A program made the translations under genes and the position numbers. The notes under the pieces were generated by a model. It saw only the letters and a list, made by a program, of their open reading frames with translations, was not told where the DNA came from and did not search any database. A stretch of DNA of 64,000 bases from Jaapia argillacea MUCL 33604 (taxonomy: Eukaryota; Basidiomycota; Agaricomycetes; Jaapiales; Jaapiaceae). The stretch's first letter is position 1. Every line of letters begins with the position of its first letter. Of the stretch, positions 46,080 through 57,599 are shown piece after piece. The stretch spans positions 168,315 through 232,314 of the forward strand of contig KL197743.1 of the NCBI GenBank assembly GCA_000697665.1, read 5' to 3'.

Positions 46080-47960
46080 TGTATGGTCTGTATCGTTGGA
46101 TACCTATTGTCATATGATGTTGACCTATGCATCTTGTATGTTGTAACCTCATGCGCTTTTATATGCTACCCATTATGATGTGACCCACCCTATGCAGTGT
46201 AATTACCCCTGTAGTACCACAAAGCGACTCCTCTGCAATGTAATTGTATTTGTCATGTATGTTTGTGGTAAGCCCCTACATTGCTGGATCCTAGTAATGG
46301 GCAGCAATTTCCGCCTTCCAATCACTCTCTTCAAATGTTTCTCCGTTTCTCGGCTTCTCCTCTTCGTCGGTGGTCTTACATCCTTCCAAGTAGCTACCTC
46401 ATCCGCCTTCCATTCTGCCTTCTTCTGGCCAGTATTCTTCTGTGTTCTTGTATCACCCTGCTTCCGTGCTTTGACCTCTGTTTGTTGTGTCTTTGTCATG
46501 TCAGGTTTTGCTGTACGGGTCACGTTAGGAAATATATCTGCAACTTTCTTTGTTCTCATTCCTGTCCCTTTTCTGCTTTCTCTTTGGCAGCCAGTCTCTT
46601 GTAACAGTCAATGGCCTTCAGTTGAAGTCCAGTCGACTTGAGACCTCCTTCAACACCCCCCTCATACCAGACTCTCAATTGTGTATTGCCAGTGGTCGAG
46701 GTTCTCCAACTAGGTGAAATGGCGAGCATGTATGATTGTGAGCCTCTTCCGCTTCTTTTGTTTCCTTCTTTTATGAATGCTCGTCATTGTAGTCTCGCAT
46801 TTTCACAACCCATGCACTTCAGCTGAGCCTGGTTTCGCTGAATCTTGATTACATTCAACATCTACAACAGCACCGAACTCTGTGTTCCACTTCTCGAGAG
46901 CTGCTCACGATCCATTTGGAGGAAGAGGTGATGGGATGCCAACTACCATATAACGAGTGGGATTGGTGGGTGCTTTTTAGGATATAGACGATGTTGCACG
47001 AGATGGTGCTGATGTTGTTGATGTGGGCATAGATGATGTCGATGGCATATCAGTAGTGGCCATTGCCATAGGGGCCTCTTCTGTGATCGGTGCGATGCAT
47101 GATGGTATAACAACGGGAGTGGGGGCGCTCTTTGCCTAGTGGTTTTTAGGGTATGGTTCAAATGCCTGATGATTGATTCCACCAGTTGGTTCTGTTATCG
47201 CAGTTGAACGTATAGTCCATACTTATCCTGGGTTTTATAGTGGTTATTGATCTAGCACACGCCTCCACAGCCAGAGCAAACTGCACCTCAACCCTTCACT
47301 TGGAGAAGATGGTTCCACATCATCAAACAATGTATTGTATTGCATCCTCCTTGGTTCATGTGAAGTATATGCTCCTGAACCGATCCACTGTCGAAGAGAT
47401 GTTTATTTGAGTCCTCTCTTTTGCGATGAGTAACTCCTCTCGTCTCTGTTAGTTAGGGTCATTGGGTACTCACTGCCACTCCCTCTCATGGTCTACCACA
47501 TATCCAGGCTGCTTCTCATCCCTGTCGTATATACACAGGTCTCAGTGTCTTGTATCAGTGTTGGGCAGTGTGTATACTGTTACCATTCTGTGACTGTTTT
47601 GTCTCCATTGTCGGTGCAACAGTTATTATATTTCCTAGCGAATCTGCTGAAGATAACAAAATGTCCCTTCTCCATTGCCACTCGAATATCAATAGATCAC
47701 ACGAAGCCATAATACAGTGCTATAGTCCATAATTGTGGCCCATGGCCAATGTATGAGTATATTATCAGTCCGTGAGGTATCCATCACTCCTATGATCAGT
47801 AAACATTATGAAATGTGTACAATACTTTGGGTCGCATATCCTCCGAAGCCTCCAGATAATTGAAGACTTAGATGCGTGATGAGTAAATGATGACCCCCCT
47901 CTTTCATGATCATGCCATTTTACCACCATACTCCTTCTCAGCCCATTCACCCGACGCCAT
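46080..47960. other. Spacer with a possible decayed minus-strand gene
   Basis: On the minus strand a Pro/Ser/Thr/Ala-rich segment (IPSCIAPITEEAPMAMATTD, about 47125-46980) and a Lys/Arg-rich segment (about 46559-46203) look coding but lie in frames broken by several stops. Splice sites could not be assigned. Nothing else is supported. Confidence 0.3.
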
Positions 47961-47962
47961 AT

Positions 47963-48670
47963 TCAGCAACAGTATGGTCCATTGGGCGAGACATGATCTG
48001 GGGCTTTGTTTTCCATTGAGAATCCAAATAAGCTGTGATCTGTGACATCATGCTCTGTGGGTGAATTGGTATCCAGCATCGCAGCCTTATTGCACTGCAG
48101 CAGCGATGGGTAAAGGCACAACACTTCATCGGGTGAGATGGCATTGGTATAGATGGTTGACAAAACATTTAGGAGGATAGGGAATATCAAGTTTATGGTG
48201 CTTTTGATGATGGAAACGATTCAGTTATCGTGTTTGAGGGTGAAGACACGTTGAATATCCCCGCATGCATATTCGGTGCTGGAAACATCTTGGTAACCAT
48301 ATTGTGTCATTAGATCGATAAAAGGCGACGATGTCGACGATGGGAGTGATAGTGTGAGGGTGTTGGGCATCTCGAACAATGGTCCTTTCAATAACCATAA
48401 GGTGGAGGTCTCTGTCACCACTGATTCCCATCTCGACATCATCTCTTTCAGGTCATTGGGATCGGTTCTGATGAATGTGATGAGGAGATGGTTGAATCTC
48501 TGCTGCATAACCATACTAAGCACATGACGTCCATATTTGTACGTCTGGGCGAGAGATAGCATGTCAATGAAAGAGGAGTTGGCCATGATCTTGATCATCA
48601 TAGGTCCATCAGCAAATATTCGATGGTGACGTTGCTTGTCTTGTTGACCTGAGAATGTTCGAAGTAAGAC
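47963..48670 (-). pseudogene. Nucleotidyltransferase-fold-like protein (paralogue 3), degenerate
   Basis: A coding segment begins after a likely CAG acceptor near 48651 and runs to 47963 with one in-frame TGA at 48223-48221, again compatible with CGA to TGA. The order of blocks follows paralogue 2: RRHR/RHHR, FIDMLSLAQTYKYGRHVLSMVMQQRFNHLL in two parts, TETSTLWLL at the GS position, MPNTLTLSLP at the DLD position, LIFPILLN, and VLCLYPSLLQCNKAAM in place of FCAYPRLTLERRAL. Both catalytic-type blocks are lost. An upstream exon across a 50-bp intron (GTAAGTCA...TCTCAG) is likely. Confidence 0.5.
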
Positions 48671-48787
48671 ACGGCAAGTTCATAATAGTTGAATGACTTA
48701 CCAGACTGAAACATGTGTATACAATATGGGTTCGCTACACAATAATACCCCGATATATTGAATACAATGAGATACTTGATTCCTGCA

Positions 48788-51130
48788 ATGGCTGGTGGTT
48801 ACGACGACGATGAGCGTAAGTGTTTGGATGTGCTGGCAAGGTCCTGGTCATTTATCAAATCTGAATTTCGGAGTCAATTTGGGTAGGAGTGGATCCAATG
48901 ACCGTAGCCGGAGACTGGCAGTTGTTCTTACTCAAGGAGTGCCTGCGGTGTAGGCACAAACCTGGTGATATGGCTTGGAACAAGGGAAATTGTAATTCTC
49001 AAATGTCATCCCAGATGCCTGATGTGCTCAAAGCACATGGGATAATTAACTACTCGATACTACTCAATGACTAATATGTATCCCAAATGAGAGAGCATGA
49101 CCTGTTCCTTTGTGGTGAGTGAGTTTCAGAGTGAGGGTTGATGGATTATGGATTTCCGCTGGTAGAGTTGTGGTGTAGACAGTGTGCAGGTTTATGACTC
49201 TGTGAGGAGGATCAGGTGTGATTCTTTGGATGCAACTGGAAAGGTCCATGGAAGTCTGAGTCAAATGGTCTGGATGAGGCTTGGTAGACCGTGGCTGTGT
49301 TTGAGCAGTCATTCCATTGGTCAAGGACAGTTCGCCGTGTGAGTTTTCCTGGACCGCCGGAGGGCCACTTTAACAACACGACCCTGCAGAGGCCTAGCTA
49401 TCGCCAGGTAATTTCGTTCACATGTGTGGTTAGGTTCCAACTTCTCTGATATCCCTATCGTGTCTAATTCTGCCCCTGCTTCTGTTGCGTTCATCATGAA
49501 CCATCTCAATACTGGTTTTGAGGACGCTAGCACCTCTATTTCGTCTGCCGTGATTGAGGCTCGCTCTAAAAAGACAGTACTTCGACATCGTATGCAAACA
49601 CTACACGAATTTCCTTGGACGTATGGCATTTTCTTGACCCTGCAACCCCTGAGGACGTGGTTGGAGAACCAATCTCCAAAATCTAACCTATTCGTGCCCA
49701 TGCTTCAGGTGACACATATTCAACTGATCCGAATAGGATGACTAACATAGCTGCAGGAGTATGTATGCAACTTGGATGAATGGGAGACGGGTTCTGGGCA
49801 GGAGCAAGGATTGTTGGACCATAGGCACATAAACCATTACTGGAAGGCGTTGGGATTGAATTGCTATGATTCAGCAGACAATTCTCTCAATAATTCCGAC
49901 TGGACTGCTCTTCCTCTCGAAACGCTCGGATACTTCAGTTTCATCATCATGCAGTATAAGCTACTCGATGTTTTTGCTGATGTGATGGGCCTTCATTCAG
50001 ATGTTGAGGTGCCCGCATGTGAGCAGGTGTTTGTCGACTGGGATTTGGCGCCTGATAAGCTCAGACAGGTATGTTTGTCGTCTGGTTTGTCACTTATGCA
50101 TCACTTGACTTGTATTATAGGTTATGAAGCAATTGCAAGATTGGACTTGTTGTGTTCATATGAACATTAACTTATGCTGGGACCCAGTTGCTCAGGGAAC
50201 GTCAGCATCTACACAATGTGCAGTGGCCATATCAACTCGTCCCAGTTCTGTGGTAAATCATATGTCCATTGACCGTACGTCTTCACCATCAGCGTCTCCA
50301 GAACCCAGTATTGGACACGATGCATCAAAGGACATCCCATCCACAGCTCTTGTGGCCCCAGTTAATCTTGGAATGGAGTCATCGAATCTCAACTTGACCA
50401 TGCACCATGACCTCTCTCATGGAATTCAGCCTGACTCCAGCCAGAGGATTACAATATGGTGCGAGAAGACAGTAGTGAAGCACAATTCTAATACATTGGT
50501 CAAGGCTAGAGGGCGGGATTGTATGATTCAAAGATTCCAGATGATTCAGAACATTGAACTTGCAGTGTGGGTTATCAACTCTTACTGTTTGGTGCGTTGC
50601 AACATATGATGGTGGATCTTGCATTAACATACTCTCATAAGGGTATATTCGAGACCGGTGACAATCTCATAGACAAACTTAATAAGTATGTTATATTGTC
50701 TGAGTCGAGTGGATAAAGGCTGATGATTAACATCAGAAGGTCTCAGTTCCTCAGCAAACCACCTATGGACAATGCTATGGCCAAATTTCTATGGACAAGT
50801 AACCTATACCTGCCCTTGCAGCTCACTCTCACTATTTCGCCTATCATATTCCTTGTTCCGATCCATTTAACGTCTTATACTATCAGACGGGATCGCATGT
50901 TGAAGGTAATTCTGGTTGGACATATCTCCATAGTGACGCTCAAGTTCTCCTAGGTGCTTCAGTCTCAAGGAAACGTCAACAGACCTGCCTCGCTCTGTGA
51001 AGTAGAGAGGAGGATATGGACTGCTGTTCTTGCAGTGGCCAGAGGTTTCAACTGTTGGGATCAACTACTCTATTTCTTTAACTGGTGGGATACTGTTGCC
51101 GAGGACATGATATCCAATTGCGACCCCGCA
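48788..51130 (+). pseudogene. Multi-exon hypothetical gene or gene pair, incompletely resolved
   Basis: Coding-like segments on the plus strand: 48788-48815 plus 48887-49074 (MAGGYDDDER, then VDPMTVAGDWQLFLLKEC; ends TAA where MREHDL-type sequence continues in frame), about 49430-49690 (NHLNTGFEDASTSISSAV, HEFPWTYGIFLTLQPL), about 49757-50068 (LDEWETGSGQEQGLLDHRHI, ACEQVFVDWDLAPDKLRQ), about 50120-50560 (Ser/Pro-rich), about 50600-50690 (HMMVDLALTYSHKGIFETGD) and about 50955-51130 (RRIWTAVLAVARGFNCWDQL). Several joins have clean GT-AG introns near 50 bp (for example 50069-50120). Frames between some segments do not agree, so there is damage or a missed exon. I do not recognise a domain. It may be continuous with the JmjC-like gene that follows. 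Confidence 0.4.
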
Positions 51131-51248
51131 GATCAGGTGTGGCTTTATTATCTTCGAGGTTCTCAGTTCAATTGTTATCCATTTGTTCTACGTTACTGAC
51201 GATTTGGTATGATCAGATACAGCGAAGACCTCCACCACGATACAAGAA

Positions 51249-53904
51249 ATGCCTGAGTCTATGACTCAATCTACAGGTGTATTGTCTCGGAAAGAAGAAG
51301 AAGAGGAAGAAGAAGATATCGAGATGGCTGAGTTGATCGATCACCAATGGTACCGGACAATGAAAGAGAAGATGGAGGCCACTATCAAGGAAGAGATGAA
51401 GTCCGATGTCACTAACACTGTCCAGCAGGAAGTCAATCAGAAACGTGAACAACTATTGCAAGCAATGCAATCTCGACATACTTCAGAACCGCGTGATACT
51501 GATCATTCTAGTTTTTCTCTGGAACCCTTGTCAAGGAATTTATCGACTGTTCAATCAACATGAAAGGTCTGGGCGAGTTGGAAGCGAGTCAATACTTCTC
51601 CTGTCACGACCATTCAGCCTGTCAAAAGGGCGTGAAAAAACAATACTGAAAAACAATCAAGAAGGTTGCCGTCTCGCACATCTCCAGAGTCTGAAGATGA
51701 TACACTGTTATTGTCTCAACTGTCTCGACTTGCTGCAACTCGTTCTCCTCGACGCTTGGTTACCATTGACGATTTGGATCAGAATATTCAGCAACATGAT
51801 AATGGCTGGTGTTCTCAGTCAGCGAATAGCCCAGGAGATATCCAGGATGGCCACAACGATGTTGTCGGATCCGGCAACTCCTCAAGACTGTCATCGGCGC
51901 CACGTGTGCTATCTGTATCTCGAGATCAGCACTTCAAGGTATGTGTACCCCTTGGTTCATGAATATATTTCACTGATTGACGAAATTTCAGAGGTCAAAT
52001 GATTCTGTCAGAATTGTTGCTCCTTACACGACGCCAGACAAAAACAGAGACTATGTCAGATATTATGAATTTTGTACCTTGAACGACATTGTGAGTAGTA
52101 GAATCCTGTTATTGTGTCACAATTTTCACATTGAACAGGCCCCCCATGAGTATCGGATGGCATTAGCTATATCTGATTCCGTCCAGTCACAGTTTGTCGA
52201 TGGGACCCCTCTCCATATGCTTCCCTCTGCGACAAACGGACATGTGGATGAGTTAGGATTGGATGTTACTTCATCCATTTTCGTGGTCGGGTATCCCAAG
52301 TTCATCTGTATGGCGGCCTCAGATCTTCAGGATATATTTGGGCAGAGGCATATATTGGTCCATGGTCATCCTACGTTCGGTGATATCTCATGGTCGCCCA
52401 ACGGTTTGTTGAAACTGTCCCCTTGGGATAAGAAGGTTGTAGTACAAGGTATTGTGTTCATCAAGAACTCAATTCACTCTCTAATATCATGTATTAGATC
52501 TTTCATGCCGTACAATGTCTAAACCGCTCGACCAGCAAAAGATGATGTCTTTGAAAACCTTATACCAGGAAAGCCTCAAGGGGGATAAGGGTTGGGTACT
52601 CAATGCATTGGATTTACCCCTCGGCTGTATGGGGTTGTCTCATGTTGCCAGATTCCAGTAAGTGGTTATATAGGCCATCTGTATTTGCTGATGAAGTATG
52701 TGCAGAGATTTGGCCTCTCATCAGTTTGTATGGCAGCATACCGCTGAAAGGGATGAGATGATTCCTGACCATGACATATCTTGGGGAATCGCGAGTTGTC
52801 ATGATTCAATGTCTTGGGTCCATCTGGATACAGATGGACTTGCAACAGTCGTCCAGTCGTTAGTGGGTAAGAAGGTCTGGTCTTTAGGTCAACCAAAGCA
52901 AGGCACAGCTTCGCTTACCTTTGATGACGGTGATGCTTCATGGTTGGAGACCCAGTTTGACCCACATAGCGCCTGCACAGAGTTGTGGGACTATGAATCA
53001 GTGGAATTGACCATTAATGATGTTCTGTGAGTCGATACATTTTGTTTACCATTGCGGCGCTTATGTATCATCATTATTGTAGTTTCATGTGGCCGAATAC
53101 ACCCCATTGGGTTGTCACAACAGATCATTGCATCCTGGTGGGATGCCATTTTTATGCTTCTTCATGTGTGCAATCGTCTTGCTGGGGTGTAGTTCATAAC
53201 TTCTTTATGGGACAAAGCATTACCAATACCTCACATCCAAAGTTATGGACACTACTGAGGCGTATGATGGAATTCTGGGTTGATATCTTGCAAGATGATG
53301 ATCCTAAAGGTGACCTATGTGTTCTCCCTATAACATACATGCTAACCATTTTACAGGCCATCCGCAAGGGGAGCACGTTCCTGATCCCTCTGATCTTTCT
53401 GGACTACAAAGCTATCTCGCTGTCGGTTGCATGATAGTGTTCGCAGAAGCGCTGGATTATCGAACCTATGAACGTCATAGAACCAATCAAACCCTTACAG
53501 ACAAGGTTGACAACGCGAAGAAGGCATTCGTATCATTCATGCGGTACTTTGCGAGCTGGTATTGTATCCACGGATATGACGACTACGGATTGTTTTGGGA
53601 AGCATTGGTGCATTTTGCCACCATTGTCCATCAATACGCTATATCATCCTACTCTCCTCCACCATCTCTCTTTCAAATCCGTCCTGCGTTGGTTACAGCA
53701 CAATTATCGAATGCATTGAAGTCATTTTGGGGAAGGGATGCCGCAGAGGAGTTTGACCTGAGAGTGTCTGCTATCACAGGTCCCTTTAATGGTGAGGAGG
53801 ATTATCATTTCATGGTTGCATTTCCACTGGATCTGGAGATTGAGACGTATATGACTCCTTGTACTCCACCTGTGTTGCCTGTGTCATTTGCATTCACCAT
53901 GTAA
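51249..53904 (+). pseudogene. JmjC-like (cupin, 2-oxoglutarate/Fe(II) type) protein gene, two early stops
   Basis: Exons 51249-51938, 51992-52090, 52139-52448, 52498-52657, 52706-53026, 53083-53309 and 53357-53904 keep one frame for 785 codons across six introns of 47-56 bp. The C-terminal half carries SWVHLDTDGLATVVQSLVGKKVW (read as HLDTDG plus flanks), a putative H-x-D iron-binding pair, and LFMWPNTPHWVVTTDHCILVG in two parts with the distal His, as expected for a JmjC-type barrel. The N-terminal 230 residues are low-complexity, with an EEEEEEED run and basic clusters. Two TGA stops (51561-51563 and 51633-51635), each plausible from CGA, lie only in this disordered part; the predicted catalytic region is undamaged. 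Substrate unknown; the upstream boundary is uncertain. Confidence 0.6.
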
Positions 53905-54164
53905 TACTTAGTTGAACTTGAATCATTCGTAATGCATTGTATGGCCAGACTATTAGGATATGCTGGCAAGAACTAATGATAGGAGATCACAGGCTGATAG
54001 GGAGATATCGGGTAATAGCATATACGAAGAATCTGACACCGGCACATAATGGACAGTGACTGACTACCAAGGACAAACAAAGGGATACCGAAGCGGGATA
54101 ACAAGGTAAGTGGATATGTTCAGTTATCAACGTCCTACAGAGTCGTCCCATGCTACTCATCCCT
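53905..54164. other. Convergent spacer between two genes
   Basis: About 260 bases separating the 3' ends of the JmjC-like gene and the minus-strand gene. No terminator-like or repeat structure is conspicuous. Confidence 0.4.
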
Positions 54165-55657
54165 TCACATGGAGACCCCATTGTCCTGCTCACCGTCTCC
54201 ACTCTCTTGGGATCTAAGCATCGTCTCCCATAATCCCCCCATCATATCTGCCACCGAAACAAGTCCAGCCCACATATCCATAGCCATGCTTCCGACACCA
54301 ACATGGTAACTGTATTCATCTCCAGTCAAGACATACACCCTATGGAGGCCTTCATATCGACGGGCAACTTGCTGACGATTGCGGTTGAGGATCCCTAGTA
54401 GATTTGGAGATCGGGTTGTGTCCCCTTTTAATTGACGATATGTCTTGTAGGCGAGTGGTTGGAATCTGTCGTGAATCCAATCAGAGAAGGCTACTGGATC
54501 AAAGGTTTCATCTGGTAATCTGTGAGCAGACTCTTCATTGAGTGGTCGAGGGTGTAGATTGAAGGGATAAGTATCAAGGGGATCAGGTGAAGGTGAAAGT
54601 GATGGTGATGGTGAACGTGAGGGTGATGGCGAAATTGAGGGTATTGGTGAAAGCGTGGGAGTGAATGCCTGGTGGGGTGAGACGCATCCAGGGTTGAGGA
54701 GTATCTCGTCAAATTCGATGTCTTCCTCGCTCTCCCCTGCATCATCACGGTCCATCTCCCCAACACTTTCCACCTCTTCATCATGGTCCGTCATTTCAAC
54801 ACTTTCCATCTCATCGTCTTCCGTTCCTGTCTCATCCTTATCTCGTCCCAAACCATACAGCTTATAAGTCTTCTGAGAGTAAGCTCTGAGGGTAAAGTCA
54901 CCCAGTATCTCACCCCATCGATTGGGAGGTCCATCGTTGAGGGTGGCCTGGAACAGACCTCCATGAATTTGAAAATCCGTGAAGTTCCGCCCCTTGTAAA
55001 CACCAGATCAGACACACTGAGCAACAGGTCCCTTCAACCACGAGGATACAACAGGTGTATGGTCATCTGGCCAATGAGGAGGTGCAATGGGGTCGTCAGG
55101 ATATGTGGGATGTGTAGTGGGGTTTTCAGGATATAGGGGGGGTGCGGTATGGTTGTCGAGATACAGTGGAGCTGCGGCAGAGTTGTCAGGATTTAGGGGA
55201 GCTGGATTTGGACGATTGGAAGGGAGGTGACGGTAGCCATCAGGTTTAGTAAAACCACGAAGAATAGGGCTCCTGTGTGGGGAGGACATAGCAAACTGGC
55301 AGATAGTGGTGCGTCTGGAGAGAAAGGTTGAATCACCCACTTTCTTATATCCATTTTGCTCCATCCATTTACCTCTGATAAAGTTTCCAGTTCGTTGGAA
55401 CTGGGGTCTTTGTCTGAAGCAGAGGTGTGTTCCTGGTCATTAGACCCTTCATGAACAATAATGATGGCCGTCTTGTTCATGCTTCTGTTTAAGTAATATG
55501 CCAGCCAGCGCCTAGACATGCCTTTGCATGACCTGTATAGCCTGATGGGTATGTAAGACTTGCTGGTGATCTTTGTATTGACAAAATAAGGTGCTCTGAA
55601 ACGTGGCTGATGCGCTAATGCCATTTCTTGATGGGGTTGTTTGAACACAAGCGGCAA
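54165..55657 (-). CDS. Hypothetical acidic, repeat-containing protein, two or three exons
   Basis: The 3' exon (54992-54165) opens GRNFTDFQIHGGLF, NRWGEILGDFTLRAYSQKTY, then an acidic stretch (GTEDDEMESVEMTDHDEEV), a Ser-Pro repeat region (PSPSRSPSPSLSPSPDP) and a C-terminal domain (DPVAFSDWIHDRFQPLAYKT, RRYEGLHRVYVLTGDEYSYH). Upstream, 55657 to about 55390 gives a basic N-terminus (YIPIRLYRSCKGMSRRWLAY). The segment between, about 55280-55020, encodes five imperfect 10-residue Pro-rich repeats. The exon joins are not fully fixed; the first probable intron begins GTAAAT near 55374. No known domain was recognised. Confidence 0.5.
55050..55205 (-). repeat. 30-bp coding minisatellite (10-residue units)
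   Basis: Five imperfect units encode PLNPDNSAAA, PLYLDNHTAP, PLYPENPTTH, PTYPDDPIAP and PHWPDDHTPV. On the plus strand the units show as GGGG(G/T)...TGGTTGTC(A/G)AG or GGATA-type words every 30 bases. Confidence 0.65.
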
Positions 55658-55659
55658 AT

Positions 55660-56440
55660 ACTAGATTGTAAAGTTTAAATCAAAAATGGGAATTAGGGCA
55701 TGGGTCCTGATTTCCAAATAATCGCCAGTGTGCGGTTTTAGTTCTAGGTTAGCACCTCCTCTGTCATGTGCAACAGACCCTGACACAGCACTTTCTGTTC
55801 GTCCTTCTGCAACACTCTCCAGCTTTGCTGTCTAGCACTCCATGATGTTCATCATTTGTAGACTTTATTGGGGGATGGAATCCCATCTTCTGACGGTCAA
55901 AACAATCTGTATATCAGAGGTTAGTGTTGTTTAATACAGACAGTATTTGATATATACCTTTATAGTGACATGTTTGATCTCTATTGGGTATGGTCTCCAG
56001 TTTTGGAACACTGAACATTCCAGAGCAATCTAACCTCAGGTGGTTATAGTGTACTGATTGGTCACGATAGAGTAAGGATCTCTACCTGCTTGGGTGGCAT
56101 TGTCGTTTCTCATGTTCTTGAGAAACGATGAATCCCATCCCAGCTTGAATGTAATCCATGTTACGTGTGATTTCCAATACAAGAAACAGTCATTGAATGA
56201 CAATGTAATAGTGACAGTTATGATGATTTTAAGTACAGAAACGCAGCCACTTTGCTACCCTCAACCCTAATATAGGTTCCTAGAATATCACATCAGATCA
56301 ATCTTAGTCATTGTAAAATATGTAATTCTATTTGATCTATAGATATTCTCTGTCAGACCCTGAACTGAACAGAAGGGTGTTTGCAAATAACAAATAACCT
56401 CTTTTTGAAGTCAGCTCTTGTGATGGCACAGTAGTTGCAA
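55660..56440. other. Spacer, no supported gene
   Basis: AT-rich and low in CpG. No open frame of note and no clear repeat. It should contain the promoter of the minus-strand gene at its left edge. Confidence 0.4.
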
Positions 56441-56449
56441 GGTTTGGGA

Positions 56450-56580
56450 TTTGTGACAAATGGTCAAGTTGGCAGTGGCGGAAGTGGTGTGCATGGATGG
56501 TGTACTCTCATGTGGTGAATCATGTTGATGGCTTTCTGACACTCATGAAGTAGAGCTAAAATAAATGGAATTCGTGATTT
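56450..56580 (+). repeat. Direct repeat linked to retroelement remnants (copy 1)
   Basis: Shares GGCAGTGG, GTGGTGTGCATGG, GTTGATGGC(T/C)TT-like and AGAGCTAAAATAAA/GAGCTCGAATAAAC-like blocks with about 59600-59720. Copy 1 lies about 150 bases before the integrase remnant; copy 2 lies about 130 bases after the candidate gag-like frame. The repeat may be the gag-pol linker of the same element family. Confidence 0.45.
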
Positions 56581-56734
56581 GGGAACATCCGATCCATTAG
56601 TGGTCATTTTAGTGGTTAGTGATGTTGAGGGTCTAGCTTGGCTTAATGCCCAGGGTTTGGGCTGGGCTTTAGTGGGCTTGGGCTCTCTCAGTGATGAGCC
56701 TGAGTCTCAGGCCACATAAAGGGCTTGGCAATGA

Positions 56735-57384
56735 TTGCTTAAATGGATCAGACAGTTCTTCCTTTCTGAGGATGAAATTTTCAAATGTCAAGGGTACAAT
56801 AAACCTCTGCTACTAGTTCTAAATAATGAGAAATGGAAGGCAATACTCAGGCAAAGTCATGAAGAGATGGGGCACCGCAGATTACTAAGAGTCTTCAATC
56901 TGATCAGTCATCGGTTCTTCTGGCCTAGGATGTATCGGGATGTAAAACATCATGTCAGTTCTTGTCATGAATGCCAGATACGGAGTACCAAAAAGGTAGA
57001 AGATCCGATCATGGTCTCCACACCTGTGACCATCTTTGGTAAGGTTTATGTTGACCTGATGGACAAGCCAAAGAGCAAGCAATTCAATTGGATTGTGGCA
57101 GTTCATGATGATCTGTTGCAAGTGGCAGAAGGAAGGGCATTGAGGGGTACAGCCTCAAAAGAACTAGCTAGATTTTTTTCTGGGAAGAAATCATTTGTCA
57201 ATATGGAGTGATACAGGAAGTTGTGACAGATAATGGGAATGAGGTCAGAGGGGTGTTCAAGATACTCCTGAAACAATACAAGATTCCAAAAATCAGGATT
57301 TCTCCCTGTAATTCCAAAACAAATGGAGTGGTTGAAAGAGGGTATTTTATCATCCAAGAAGTTGTCATGAAAGCTTGCAAATGA
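56735..57384 (+). pseudogene. Ty3/Gypsy-type integrase remnant
   Basis: Starts within an HHCC zinc-binding domain: H-x5-H seen as HEEMGHRRLLRVF, HRFFWPRMYRDV, then CHECQ. The catalytic core follows with VYVDLMDKP (first Asp), and after a frameshift near 57190 the TDNG block (second Asp) and GVVERGYF (Glu), the D,D-35-E arrangement. A TGA ends the shifted frame at 57382-57384, and downstream sequence (VWPDKVHHTT, DLTPWVIWPKTTK) diverges from an intact chromodomain or C-terminal region. Reverse transcriptase, RNase H and LTRs were not seen, so this is a truncated, inactive copy within the giant insertion. Confidence 0.8.
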
Positions 57385-57599
57385 ATGATCAGTGTATGGC
57401 CTGATAAGGTTCATCACACCACATTAGTTATTCTATATCCTGGGGCAAGCTATCCAAGAGGCAGGTTGGACTTGGACGAGAAACACGACCTCACTCCATG
57501 GGTGATCTGGCCTAAAACCACTAAGTTGGAGACAATTCATGTACTTGGTGAGTCCAATGCAGCAGCAACACAGCCCAAACAGGAAGTCTCATGGCAGAG

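Noticed and set aside
51213-51452. Minus-strand frame with a Phe run
   Set aside because: It is the reverse of the GAA/GAG-rich coding stretch (EEEEEEED) of the JmjC-like gene.
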